15,539 bases of DNA from an uncultured Microbacterium sp. (GCA_947647645.1 CANSLE010000022.1:1-15539), one strand, 5' to 3'. Shown: positions 1-6,403, counted from the stretch's first letter. Notes: generated from the sequence alone by a model not told the origin. Numbers and translations: made by a program.

Positions 1-1225
1 TCCCGCCGGCCTTCGGCGTGTTCGCACCGAAGAGGGCGGCCGCACGCTGGGCGCCGGTGAGCGATGCGGGCAGCACGATCGGCGTCGACGTCAGCGGTCC
101 GTCCCCGCCCGCCGCGCGGGTGAGGGTGAAGCGCTCGTCCGCCGTCCCGCGGACCTGGGTGACGACCGCGACCTCGCCGGCCACCGGATTCCAGGCCATC
201 GCGTTCAGGGTGTACGCGGTGCCGGTCAGCGTGCCCACGACTTTCGCGTCGTACCGGTCGCCGGTCAGGGTCAGCGCCGTGAGCGTCGCAGTGCCGCCGC
301 GGACGCCGCCGACGTTCGTCCGCACCTGGGTCAGCACGAAGACGCGATCGGATGCCGGGTCGTTGACCACCGCGTACGTCGCCGACGCCGCCAACGAGAC
401 CTCCGTCGTGGCGAGGGGCGAGAGCGTCGAGGGATCGAGCGCCCGGACGCTGAGGCTGGTCGCGGACGCCGCGGCGCGTTCCACGACGTGGAGCGCACGC
501 GCGCCGACGAGGACGTCACGGCTCGCCGGGTCGGCGGCACCGACCCACGTCGCCCCCGGTGCGAAAGCGGGGGCTCCGGGCGTGCTCCAGTGCTCACCGA
601 GGTCGGGGGCGCCGCCGGCGCCCGCGTACGTCAGCGACACGGGGTCCATCGTGGTGCCGACGGGATAGAGCGGGAAGCCCTCCCCCGCTACCGTGGGCAT
701 CGCCGGCCAGGCGGTGAGGCCGCCCTCGACGCTCGGGACCGCGCCCAGCGCGTTGACCGTCGCGATCGCGACGTCCTCGTAGTGGGTGATCGCCCCGCCC
801 GGGGTGTCGCGGGAGATGCCGGCGTAGTCACCGCGGATCTCCTGACGCTCGGCGGAGAGCACGAGCCGAAGATTCGAGAACGTCGAATCGAGAAGGCAGC
901 CGGTGTAGGCGGTCGCATCTTGGCAGTACGCCGCGAATCGCACGCTGCCCGCCAGCCGGAGAGTGAGCGCGTTACCGGAATCGTCGAAAGAACCGGCGGT
1001 CACCGGGAAGTCGAAGGCGCCGTCACTGGCCCGGGTGACCCCTCCGGTCATGATGACGCCCGAGCCGATGTAGTTGCGCCATGACTCTTTGATGCCCCAG
1101 TGGACGCTTCCGGACGCGATGTCGGTCGATGCGGCGATGGCGGGGGACGGCGCGAGCGCGGAGAGGAGGCCGGCAATGAGGGCGAGGACGGCGGTGAGGG
1201 CGGGGATGCGGCGGCGCGCAGGCAT
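1..1225 (-). CDS. Secreted Htaa-domain (haem-binding type) protein with beta-propeller-like C-terminal region, 3'-truncated by window edge
   Basis: Reading leftward from ATG at 1225, an open frame of 408 codons runs off the window without a stop. GAGG lies 8 nt before the ATG. Residues 1-32 form a signal peptide (Arg-rich start, hydrophobic core, APSPAIAA end). The mature protein opens with VHWGIKESWRNYI (41-53), the hallmark start of the Htaa conserved region of corynebacterial haem-uptake proteins HtaA/HtaB, followed by beta-rich sequence to about residue 200, including DSTFSNLRL (113-121). From about 205 onward the sequence resembles YVTN/WD-type beta-propeller blades (for example SVRALDPSTLSPLATTEVSL and YAVVNDPASDRVFVLTQV). 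In known Htaa domains a Tyr in the opening motif (here Y52) binds haem iron. The usual GH after the F-x-G strand is absent and a Cys pair (C101, C110) sits there instead. It lies downstream of an iron box and a neocarzinostatin-like gene, so haem or iron capture at the cell surface is the inferred role. A C-terminal anchor would lie outside the window. Confidence 0.8.
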   Translation of the reverse strand, partial: MPARRRIPALTAVLALIAGLLSALAPSPAIAASTDIASGSVHWGIKESWRNYIGSGVIMTGGVTRASDGAFDFPVTAGSFDDSGNALTLRLAGSVRFAAYCQDATAYTGCLLDSTFSNLRLVLSAERQEIRGDYAGISRDTPGGAITHYEDVAIATVNALGAVPSVEGGLTAWPAMPTVAGEGFPLYPVGTTMDPVSLTYAGAGGAPDLGEHWSTPGAPAFAPGATWVGAADPASRDVLVGARALHVVERAAASATSLSVRALDPSTLSPLATTEVSLAASATYAVVNDPASDRVFVLTQVRTNVGGVRGGTATLTALTLTGDRYDAKVVGTLTGTAYTLNAMAWNPVAGEVAVVTQVRGTADERFTLTRAAGGDGPLTSTPIVLPASLTGAQRAAALFGANTPKAGG

Positions 1226-1314
1226 ACGGGAGACCTCAGTCGGGTGCGGAGCGTGGAGACGGGAGATGGCGGTGCAGCGCCGGGGAGGCACGCACGGGAC
1301 GGACGCGCGGGAGA

Positions 1315-1357
1315 GAGGTGGGCGGCGGCGACAGATGCGACCGCCGCCGCCCACCTC
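1315..1357 (-). terminator. 16-bp perfect intercistronic stem-loop
   Basis: Positions 1315-1330 (GAGGTGGGCGGCGGCG) are perfectly complementary to 1342-1357, with an 11-nt loop. The structure starts 12 nt past the stop of the neocarzinostatin-like gene and ends 90 nt before the Htaa start. There is no U run on either strand, so it is more likely a partial terminator or an mRNA 3'-end stabiliser that sets the ratio of the two products than a full operon end. Confidence 0.65.
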
Positions 1358-1368
1358 GATCCGCGGGA

Positions 1369-1836
1369 CTACTGCTCGACGCGGAACGACACGCTCTGGT
1401 CGACGATCTGCTTGTTGCTGCCGTGGGTGGCGACCTTGATCGCGCAGGCGTCCGTCGCGGTGCAGTCGACGGTCTTCGGCTGTCCGGGCGCCTTGGCGTG
1501 CGTGTTGGCGCCGTTGCTCTGGAGCACGACCGTCGCGGTCAACGAGCCCGCGGCATCCGTCGTCACCGACTGGAAACCGGCACACGCGGGGATGCCGAAG
1601 AGGTAGGAGGTGTTCGCACAGAGGCCGACGTAGTAGTCGGTGTTCGCCGCGAGGCCGGTGACGGTCGTCGCGGTCGTGTCACCGTCGACGAAATAGCGTG
1701 CACCGGCGGCGTCGACGGCCGGCGCGGGGCTGAGACCGGTGGCGGCGAAGGCGGGAACGCCGACGAGCCCGACGAGCGCGAGGCTCAGGCCGGCGATCGA
1801 GGCTGCCATCGTGCGCTTTCGCAGAGTCCTGGACAT
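1369..1836 (-). CDS. Small secreted neocarzinostatin-apoprotein-fold protein
   Basis: 155 aa from ATG at 1836; GGAG lies 9 nt upstream. An in-frame TTG at 1851 would overlap the ribosome-binding site and is less likely. Residues 1-31 are a signal peptide (RTLRKR, hydrophobic 10-27, VPAFA cut). The mature part of about 124 aa aligns by eye with the neocarzinostatin/macromomycin family (PF00960): GLAANTDYYVGLCA (61-74), CAGFQSVTTDAAGSLTATVVL (85-105), then TVDCTATDACAIKV (122-135) and a final VSFRV strand. Cysteine pairs C73/C85 and C125/C131 match the positions of the two family disulfides. The fold is an Ig-like beta barrel that in Streptomyces carries an enediyne chromophore, but no enediyne genes are visible here. 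Being first behind a DtxR-type box and next to an Htaa protein, it more likely serves iron or haem acquisition. That role is inference. Confidence 0.78.
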   Translation of the reverse strand: MSRTLRKRTMAASIAGLSLALVGLVGVPAFAATGLSPAPAVDAAGARYFVDGDTTATTVTGLAANTDYYVGLCANTSYLFGIPACAGFQSVTTDAAGSLTATVVLQSNGANTHAKAPGQPKTVDCTATDACAIKVATHGSNKQIVDQSVSFRVEQ

Positions 1837-1844
1837 GAGGGAGT

Positions 1845-1881
1845 ACTCCAATCAGTAGGGTTGGAGTGCCTCTCGGCACTC
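1845..1881 (-). promoter_or_regulatory. Mutually exclusive hairpins over the ribosome-binding site (candidate translational switch)
   Basis: On the minus-strand RNA, hairpin A pairs GAGTGCC (1881-1875) with GGCACTC (1870-1864) over a GAGA tetraloop. Hairpin B pairs ACTCCAA (1867-1861) with TTGGAGT (1851-1845) over 9 nt. They share ACTC (1867-1864), so only one can form at a time. The 3' arm of B contains the GGAG ribosome-binding site (1849-1846) of the gene starting at 1836. A leaves the site free and B hides it. Pairings are exact in the sequence; switching is inferred. Confidence 0.5.
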
Positions 1882-1888
1882 GCTGCTA

Positions 1889-1908
1889 CGCCCGCACACG
1901 TGCGGGCG
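1889..1908 (-). repeat. Leader hairpin, 9-bp perfect inverted repeat
   Basis: CGCCCGCAC (1889-1897) is perfectly complementary to GTGCGGGCG (1900-1908); as RNA this gives an 8-bp GC-rich stem with a 4-nt loop. It sits in the 5' leader of the neocarzinostatin-like gene, immediately 5' of the switch-like hairpins. There is no U run after it on the transcribed strand. Confidence 0.55.
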
Positions 1909-1919
1909 CTCGATGAGCC

Positions 1920-1973
1920 GATGAGGTGCCGGGGCGGCTGCCGCTACCAACAGTCGCCGCTCCGGCTCTCATC
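1920..1973 (-). promoter_or_regulatory. Multi-tier leader hairpin just downstream of the iron box
   Basis: The minus-strand RNA of these 54 nt folds by eye as three stacked helices: GAUGAG/CUCAUC (6 bp), GCCGG/CCGGC (5 bp) and GCGGC/GCCGC (5 bp). They are separated by A/AC and A/C internal loops and closed by a 17-nt loop. It starts within about 10 nt of the likely transcription start, so it would be the first structure in the transcript. It could be an mRNA stabiliser or part of a larger regulatory leader. It does not match any riboswitch I recognise. Confidence 0.45.
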
Positions 1974-1979
1974 ATGCTC

Positions 1980-1998
1980 TTAGGTGAGGCTAACCTAA
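1980..1998 (-). promoter_or_regulatory. DtxR/IdeR-type iron box
   Basis: TTAGGTGAGGCTAACCTAA on the plus strand matches the 19-bp DtxR consensus TTAGGTTAGSCTAACCTAA at 18 of 19 positions. Read on the minus strand it contains a possible -10, TAGGTT (1997-1992), so a bound iron-loaded repressor would block transcription toward the neocarzinostatin-like and Htaa genes. The convergent side is the end of the RidA gene, so the box serves the leftward operon. Family knowledge predicts repression when iron is plentiful. Confidence 0.88.
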
Positions 1999-2021
1999 TT
2001 TTCAGCCGTGCGAAAGTGCTC

Positions 2022-2039
2022 GTCGTCGGCGTCGACGAC
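2022..2039 (-). terminator. Possible weak terminator after the RidA gene
   Basis: GTCGTCG (2022-2028) pairs with CGACGAC (2033-2039) around a GCGT loop, 10 nt past the RidA stop. On the transcribed (minus) strand it is followed by GAGCACTTT, so only a short U run exists. It separates the RidA gene from the iron-box promoter. Confidence 0.4.
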
Positions 2040-2048
2040 AGGGACCGC

Positions 2049-2516
2049 TCAGGCGAAGGAGAAGACGACCTCGACCTCGACGGGGCTGTCGAGTGGCAGG
2101 ACGGGCACGCCGACCGCCGACCGCGCGTGGCGCCCGGCGTCGCCGAAGATCTCCCCCAGCACCTCACTCGCACCGTTGATGACGCGCGGCTGCCCAGTGA
2201 ACTCCGGGACCGACGCCACGAAGCCGGTGACCTTGACGACACCCGTCAGCCGATCGACGCCGCCGACGACGTCGGCGGCCGCGGCGAGGGCGTTCAGCGC
2301 ACTCCGGCGGGCCATCGTCTGGGCATCGGATGCCGCGACGAGGTCATCGCCCTCCCCCACCTTCCCGGTGGCCGGGAGCGCACCGTCGACCATCGGAAGC
2401 TGGCCCGAGGTGTAGACCAGATCGCCGTGGACGACGGCCGGAACGTAGGCGGCGACGGGCGGCACGACCGAGGGCAGCTCGATACCGAGCTCGAGGAGAC
2501 GACCCGACACACTCAC
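2049..2516 (-). CDS. RidA family (YjgF/YER057c/UK114) protein
   Basis: 155 aa from GTG at 2516, whose GTGA overlaps the stop of the upstream DUF4177-like gene by 4 bases; this coupling decides the start, although a second GTG two codons on is possible. The protein carries the marks of the longer YER057c-like RidA branch: GIELPSVVPPVAAYVPAV (11-28), LVYTSGQLP (33-41), VVKVTGFVAS (93-102), INGASEVLGEIFG (113-125) and GRHARSAVGVPVLPLDSPVE (128-147). R132 corresponds to the Arg that binds the carboxylate of 2-aminoacrylate and other enamine/imine intermediates in true RidA deaminases. Members are small cytosolic trimers. The exact substrate of this branch is not established, so a deaminase role is only family-based. 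Confidence 0.9.
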   Translation of the reverse strand: MSVSGRLLELGIELPSVVPPVAAYVPAVVHGDLVYTSGQLPMVDGALPATGKVGEGDDLVAASDAQTMARRSALNALAAAADVVGGVDRLTGVVKVTGFVASVPEFTGQPRVINGASEVLGEIFGDAGRHARSAVGVPVLPLDSPVEVEVVFSFA

Positions 2517-2731
2517 GCGTCGTCCCCGAACTGCTGGGCTGCGACCGCGGCCGCTCCGAGACCCGCGTTGGCGGCGCCGCCGCCGGTGGGGCGCTTGAAG
2601 TAGGCGACGAGCCCCCCTTCGGGGCCGGGCACGACCTGGACGAGTTCCCACCCCTGCTTTCCCCAGTTGTTGAGGATGGCGGCGGTGTTGTGGATCAACA
2701 GCGGGGTCGTGAGGTACTCCCACGTGGTCAT
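2513..2731 (-). CDS. Small DUF4177-like protein
   Basis: 72 aa, ATG at 2731 with GGGAG 6 nt upstream. MTTWEYLTTPLLIHNTAAIL (1-20) followed by WGKQGWELVQVV (23-34) and VAYFKRP (42-48) is the compact W-E-Y ... G-W-E-L-V ... K-R-P pattern of DUF4177-type proteins. The C-terminal 24 residues are Gly/Ala-rich and look disordered. There is no signal peptide or membrane segment. Its stop overlaps the RidA start by 4 bases, so the two are translationally coupled. Similar small proteins sit beside RidA genes in other actinobacteria as I remember it. No biochemical function is known to me. Confidence 0.82.
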   Translation of the reverse strand: MTTWEYLTTPLLIHNTAAILNNWGKQGWELVQVVPGPEGGLVAYFKRPTGGGAANAGLGAAAVAAQQFGDDA

Positions 2732-2761
2732 GCGAACTCCCGGAAATCGGCGCGGCGTGCG

Positions 2762-2782
2762 GGGGCGCGCCCCGGTGCACCG
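2762..2782. promoter_or_regulatory. Two abutting palindromes in the DUF4177/ponA2 divergent region
   Basis: GGGGCGCGCCCC (2762-2773) and CGGTGCACCG (2773-2782) are both perfect dyads sharing one base. They lie in the 87-bp region between the divergent starts at 2731 and 2819, where operators would be expected. No specific regulator can be assigned, and GC-rich DNA makes such dyads more frequent. Confidence 0.3.
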
Positions 2783-2805
2783 AGGGATCGCCCAGGGTTT
2801 TCCCT

Positions 2806-2811
2806 TACCAT
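2806..2811 (+). promoter_or_regulatory. Candidate -10 (TACCAT) of a leaderless ponA2 transcript
   Basis: TACCAT fits TANNNT and ends 7 nt before the ATG at 2819. There is no Shine-Dalgarno in front of that ATG. The spacing puts transcription start at or next to the A of the start codon. No clear -35 is visible. Confidence 0.5.
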
Positions 2812-2818
2812 CAACCCT

Positions 2819-5395
2819 ATGCCCCAACTCAAACGGACGGCCACCGGCATGCTCGGCGGCCTTGCGGGACTCGTCGGTCTGAGTGCCGTCGCCGGCATCC
2901 TGGTGACGGCGGCGGTGACGCCCGCGATCGCGGTCTCCGGCTACGCGGCGTCCAGCGCGCTCGACACTTTCGAGAACATGCCGGGCTTCCTGCAGATCGA
3001 CCCGCTGATGCTGCCGACCGAGATGTACCGCAAAGACGCCAGCGGCAACGACGCCTTGATGGCCGAGTTCTACGACCAGAACCGCGTCCCGGTCACCTTC
3101 GACCAGGTGAACCCCGTCATGTACGACGCGATCACCTCGAGTGAGGACAAGAACTTCTACACGCACGGCGGCGTCGATCTGCTCGGCACGATCAGCGCCA
3201 TCGCCGGCAACGCGTCCAGCGGCTCCAACCGCGGCGGGTCATCGATCACCCAGCAATACGTCAAGAACGTGCTGCAGCAGAACTGTGAGCGCAAGGCCGC
3301 GAACAGCGACGAGGTGGCCGCGTGCTACGCCACGACGACCGCGAACGAAGGCGCCGAAGGCTACCAGCGCAAGCTGCAGGAGATGCGCTACGCCATTCAG
3401 CTCGAGAAGCGGTACTCGAAGGACGAGATCCTCGTCGGCTACCTCAACATCACGAACTTCGGCGGGGTCGTCTACGGCATCGGCGCCGCCGCACAGCACT
3501 ACTTCGGCACCTCCGCGGCCGATCTGACGATCGCCCAGGCGGCGACCATCGCCGGCATGGTGCAGGCCCCCAACGTCTACCGCATCGACAAGCCCGACGG
3601 GTCGACCACCGACAAGGCAGGCAATCCGGTCAACGGCAAGGCCGACGGGTACTCGCTGACGCTCGAGCGCCGCAACTACGTGCTCGGACGCATGCTCGCC
3701 AACGGCAAGATCTCCCAGGAGGAGTACGACGCCGCGAAGGCCTCCCCGATCACGCCCAACGTCACCGATCGCACGCAGGGCTGTCAGACGGCGAAGGGAG
3801 CCGAGTTCTTCTGCGAGTACGTGCGCACGATCCTCCTCAAGGATCCCGCCTTCGGCGCCGACGAAGACACGCGTGCCGCGAACCTCCGCCGTGGCGGCAT
3901 GAAGATCTACACGACGCTGGATCCCACCCTCCAAGACGCGGGCCTCAAGGCCATCTCGGTCGTGCCGGCGCACGTGGACTACATGAACCTCGGCGCTTCC
4001 GGCATCCAGGTCGAGGTCGGCACCGGCCGCATCCTGTCGATGGTGCAGAACAGGCCGTACTCGATCGCCGATGCAGGCGTCGACGGCGCGACGACTCAGG
4101 TGAACTACAACGTGCGTGCCGAGAACGGCGGCGGCGGCCATTCGGCGGGCTCGACGTACAAGATCTTCAGCCTGCTGAACTGGCTCGAACAGGGACACTC
4201 CGTCAACGAGACCCTGAACGGACGTGTGGGCTCCAAGAAGGTCGACCGGTGCGACGGGACCATCCAGAACGTCGTGGCCGGAAACAACGGGAACGGTCAG
4301 ATCGGCAACTTCGAGAACAACCCCGGCTACGTGGGCACGGTCTTCAACTTCACCCGGGACTCGCTGAACTCCGGCTTCTTGACGATGGCCGAGAAGATCT
4401 CGGTGTGCAGCACCAACCGCCTGGCCATGAAGATGGGCGTGATGTCCGGAAACGGAAGCCCGCTCGACACGACCAACTACGCATACAACGTGCTCGGCGA
4501 CCAGGCCGTCGCTCCGATCGACATGGCGCAGGTGTATGCCTCCGTCGCGGCGAAGGGGTCGCTGTGCCCCTCGAAGGCCATCGACAAGGCGATCGACGCG
4601 CAGGGCAAGGACATCACGCCGCAGATCACCTGCGCACCGGCGATGAGCGAAGCCGTGGCCAACACCGCCGCGTACACACTCGAGGCCGTCATGAGCGGGA
4701 CCGGTTCCGGTGCGCGGATCGGCGACGGGGTCCCGGTCTTCGGAAAGACGGGTATCCACGAGTACCTGCACACCTGGATGGACGGCTCGTCGACCAAGGT
4801 CACGACCGTGGTCTGGGTCGGAAACGTGCAGGGCGACGCGCTCCTCAGCGACCACAGCGAGAGCGGCTACGTCCTCTCCCGGATCCGCAACTCCATCTGG
4901 CCGGCCATGCAGGGGGCCGCCAACGCCAAGTTCGGCGGCAGCGCCTTCCCGGGCCCGGACTCGACCCTCACGAAGCGCCAGTTCACCGACCTCCCGTCGG
5001 TGATCGGCATGACCGTCGATCAAGCACAGCGGACGCTGTCGACCGCCGGCTTCTCGGTGACCGTCGGCGACCCGGTGGACGGCACCGAGGCGTCGGGCAC
5101 CATCGTTCAGCAGGATCCGGGCGCGGGGCGTGTGCCCGGTGGCACCACGGTGACGATCCGTCCCAGCAACGGACAGGGCATCGCCGTTCCCGGCGTGAGC
5201 GGCAAACCCGCGGATGCCGTCGCAAACCTGAAGGCGCAGGGCTTCACCAACGTGGGGCAGCAATGTACCGCCTCCCCCACCGCTGACGACAACGGAACGG
5301 TGACCGGCACCGACCCGGCGGCCGGCACCGTGGTGAACCGTGGCACGCAGATCACCGTCCAGTACCAGGCAAAGAACTGCGGCGGACGCCCGTGA
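2819..5395 (+). CDS. ponA2: Bifunctional class A penicillin-binding protein with two PASTA domains (PonA2 type)
   Basis: 858 aa from ATG at 2819. The open frame extends about 490 nt upstream, but that part lies over the opposite-strand RidA/DUF4177 genes and is not coding. One membrane anchor (about 11-41) is followed by a GT51 glycosyltransferase domain: SSEDKNFYTHGG with catalytic E109, RGGSSITQQYVKN (138-150), and the later YLNITNFGGVVYGI (208-221). The transpeptidase domain has STYK (445-448, nucleophile S445), STN (531-533) and KTG (643-645). Two PASTA repeats end the protein (about 725-782 and 785-849). It polymerises and cross-links peptidoglycan outside the membrane; PASTA domains bind muropeptides. 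The residue after KTG is Ile rather than the common Thr/Ser. It is translationally coupled to the next gene through a GTGA overlap. Confidence 0.95.
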   Translation: MPQLKRTATGMLGGLAGLVGLSAVAGILVTAAVTPAIAVSGYAASSALDTFENMPGFLQIDPLMLPTEMYRKDASGNDALMAEFYDQNRVPVTFDQVNPVMYDAITSSEDKNFYTHGGVDLLGTISAIAGNASSGSNRGGSSITQQYVKNVLQQNCERKAANSDEVAACYATTTANEGAEGYQRKLQEMRYAIQLEKRYSKDEILVGYLNITNFGGVVYGIGAAAQHYFGTSAADLTIAQAATIAGMVQAPNVYRIDKPDGSTTDKAGNPVNGKADGYSLTLERRNYVLGRMLANGKISQEEYDAAKASPITPNVTDRTQGCQTAKGAEFFCEYVRTILLKDPAFGADEDTRAANLRRGGMKIYTTLDPTLQDAGLKAISVVPAHVDYMNLGASGIQVEVGTGRILSMVQNRPYSIADAGVDGATTQVNYNVRAENGGGGHSAGSTYKIFSLLNWLEQGHSVNETLNGRVGSKKVDRCDGTIQNVVAGNNGNGQIGNFENNPGYVGTVFNFTRDSLNSGFLTMAEKISVCSTNRLAMKMGVMSGNGSPLDTTNYAYNVLGDQAVAPIDMAQVYASVAAKGSLCPSKAIDKAIDAQGKDITPQITCAPAMSEAVANTAAYTLEAVMSGTGSGARIGDGVPVFGKTGIHEYLHTWMDGSSTKVTTVVWVGNVQGDALLSDHSESGYVLSRIRNSIWPAMQGAANAKFGGSAFPGPDSTLTKRQFTDLPSVIGMTVDQAQRTLSTAGFSVTVGDPVDGTEASGTIVQQDPGAGRVPGGTTVTIRPSNGQGIAVPGVSGKPADAVANLKAQGFTNVGQQCTASPTADDNGTVTGTDPAAGTVVNRGTQITVQYQAKNCGGRP

Positions 5396-6342
5396 CGCCC
5401 GGTCGCACCGCCCTCGCCGCCCTGTCGGCGGCGGGGGCGGTCGCCGTCGGCGCCGCGGCGTGGGGCACCGGCATCGAGCGCTTCCTCTTCACGGTGCGCC
5501 GCCACGAGCTCGCGATACTGCCGGCCGGCTCGCCGTCGCTGACGGTGCTGCACCTGTCCGACGCGCACATGGCGCCCTGGCAGCACCGCAAGCAGGACTG
5601 GATCGCGCGCATCGCCGAGCAGGCACAGCCCGACCTCGTCGTCAACACCGGCGACAATCTCGGGCACGCTGCGGGGCTCGCCGGCATCCGCGCCGCCTTC
5701 GCTCCGCTGCAGGGCGTGCCGGGGCTCTTCGTACACGGCTCCAACGACGTCTACGGCCCGTCCGCCCGCAACCCCCTGCGCTACTTTCAGGGCCCCTCGA
5801 CGCGGCCGCATACGATCGAGCGGCTGGACACCGCGTCGATGGACACCTATTTCACCGACGAGCTCGGCTGGACGAACGTGAACAACACAGCGGCCGTCGT
5901 GACGGCGGACGGGCGCCGGATCGAGGCCTTCGGCGTCAGTGACGCGCATCGCGACTGGGACGACCTGCCGGCTCTGCCCGCCGCGATCGACGCGGCACGA
6001 CGCCGCCATCCGTTTCGGACGTCGCACCGCCCCGACCTCGTCGTGGGCGTCACCCACGCCCCCTATCGCCGCGTCCTCGACCGCTTCGTCGAGCTGGGCG
6101 CCGAGGCCATCTTCGCGGGGCACACCCACGGCGGTCAGGTGCGGATCCCGTTCTCCCCGTCCGCGCTCGTCGCGAACTGCGACATCCCGCTCGACCAGGC
6201 GCGCGGTCTCAGCACGTGGAGCGCCGCCGGACGCCGCGTCCCTCTGAACGTCTCGGCGGGGCTCGGCCACTCGATCTACGCTCCCGTGCGCTTCGGATGC
6301 CGCCCCGAGGCGTCCGTGCTCACCCTGCGCGCCCGGGTCTGA
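5392..6342 (+). CDS. Membrane-anchored calcineurin-like metallophosphoesterase
   Basis: 316 aa from GTG at 5392, overlapping the ponA2 stop by 4 bases (GTGA), so co-translated with it. Residues 5-25 form an uncleaved hydrophobic anchor. The metallophosphoesterase motifs appear in order: LSDAHM (D57, H59), NTGDN (D88, N89), GSND (116-119, where GNHE/D is usual), THAPY (H222) and GHTHGGQ (244-248 core, H244/H246). This set binds a two-metal centre. The substrate is unknown; anchored relatives act on cell-envelope lipids or sugar phosphates. In mycobacteria a metallophosphoesterase likewise follows ponA2, as I remember it, which supports a role tied to cell-wall growth. That link is inference. 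Confidence 0.92.
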   Translation: MTPGRTALAALSAAGAVAVGAAAWGTGIERFLFTVRRHELAILPAGSPSLTVLHLSDAHMAPWQHRKQDWIARIAEQAQPDLVVNTGDNLGHAAGLAGIRAAFAPLQGVPGLFVHGSNDVYGPSARNPLRYFQGPSTRPHTIERLDTASMDTYFTDELGWTNVNNTAAVVTADGRRIEAFGVSDAHRDWDDLPALPAAIDAARRRHPFRTSHRPDLVVGVTHAPYRRVLDRFVELGAEAIFAGHTHGGQVRIPFSPSALVANCDIPLDQARGLSTWSAAGRRVPLNVSAGLGHSIYAPVRFGCRPEASVLTLRARV

Positions 6343-6384
6343 GTCGATCGCCCTCTCGATTCGTCACCACGGGGTTCTCCGGGG

Positions 6385-6390
6385 TAGACT
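6385..6390 (+). promoter_or_regulatory. Candidate -10 for tRNA-Pro
   Basis: TAGACT fits TANNNT, lies 13 nt before the mature tRNA 5' end, and has a weak -35-like TCGTCA at 6361-6366 (18-nt spacing). Confidence 0.45.
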
Positions 6391-6403
6391 CGGAGGGTTG
6401 CCA

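Noticed and set aside
18..1606. Plus-strand open frames at the left end
   Set aside because: They oppose the Htaa gene, which has a signal peptide, a Shine-Dalgarno and a recognised domain on the minus strand; the plus-strand frames have neither.
1369..1836. Enediyne antibiotic or resistance locus based on the neocarzinostatin-like gene
   Set aside because: No polyketide synthase or tailoring genes are present, and an iron box and Htaa partner give a better explanation.
2330..2818. Open frame extending ponA2 by 163 codons upstream
   Set aside because: It overlaps the RidA and DUF4177 genes on the other strand, has no family similarity, and the ATG at 2819 gives a normal PBP N-terminus with membrane anchor.
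3239..5263. Long open frame antisense to ponA2
   Set aside because: Low-complexity Arg/Gly/Val composition typical of the shadow of a GC-rich gene; all domains are on the plus strand.
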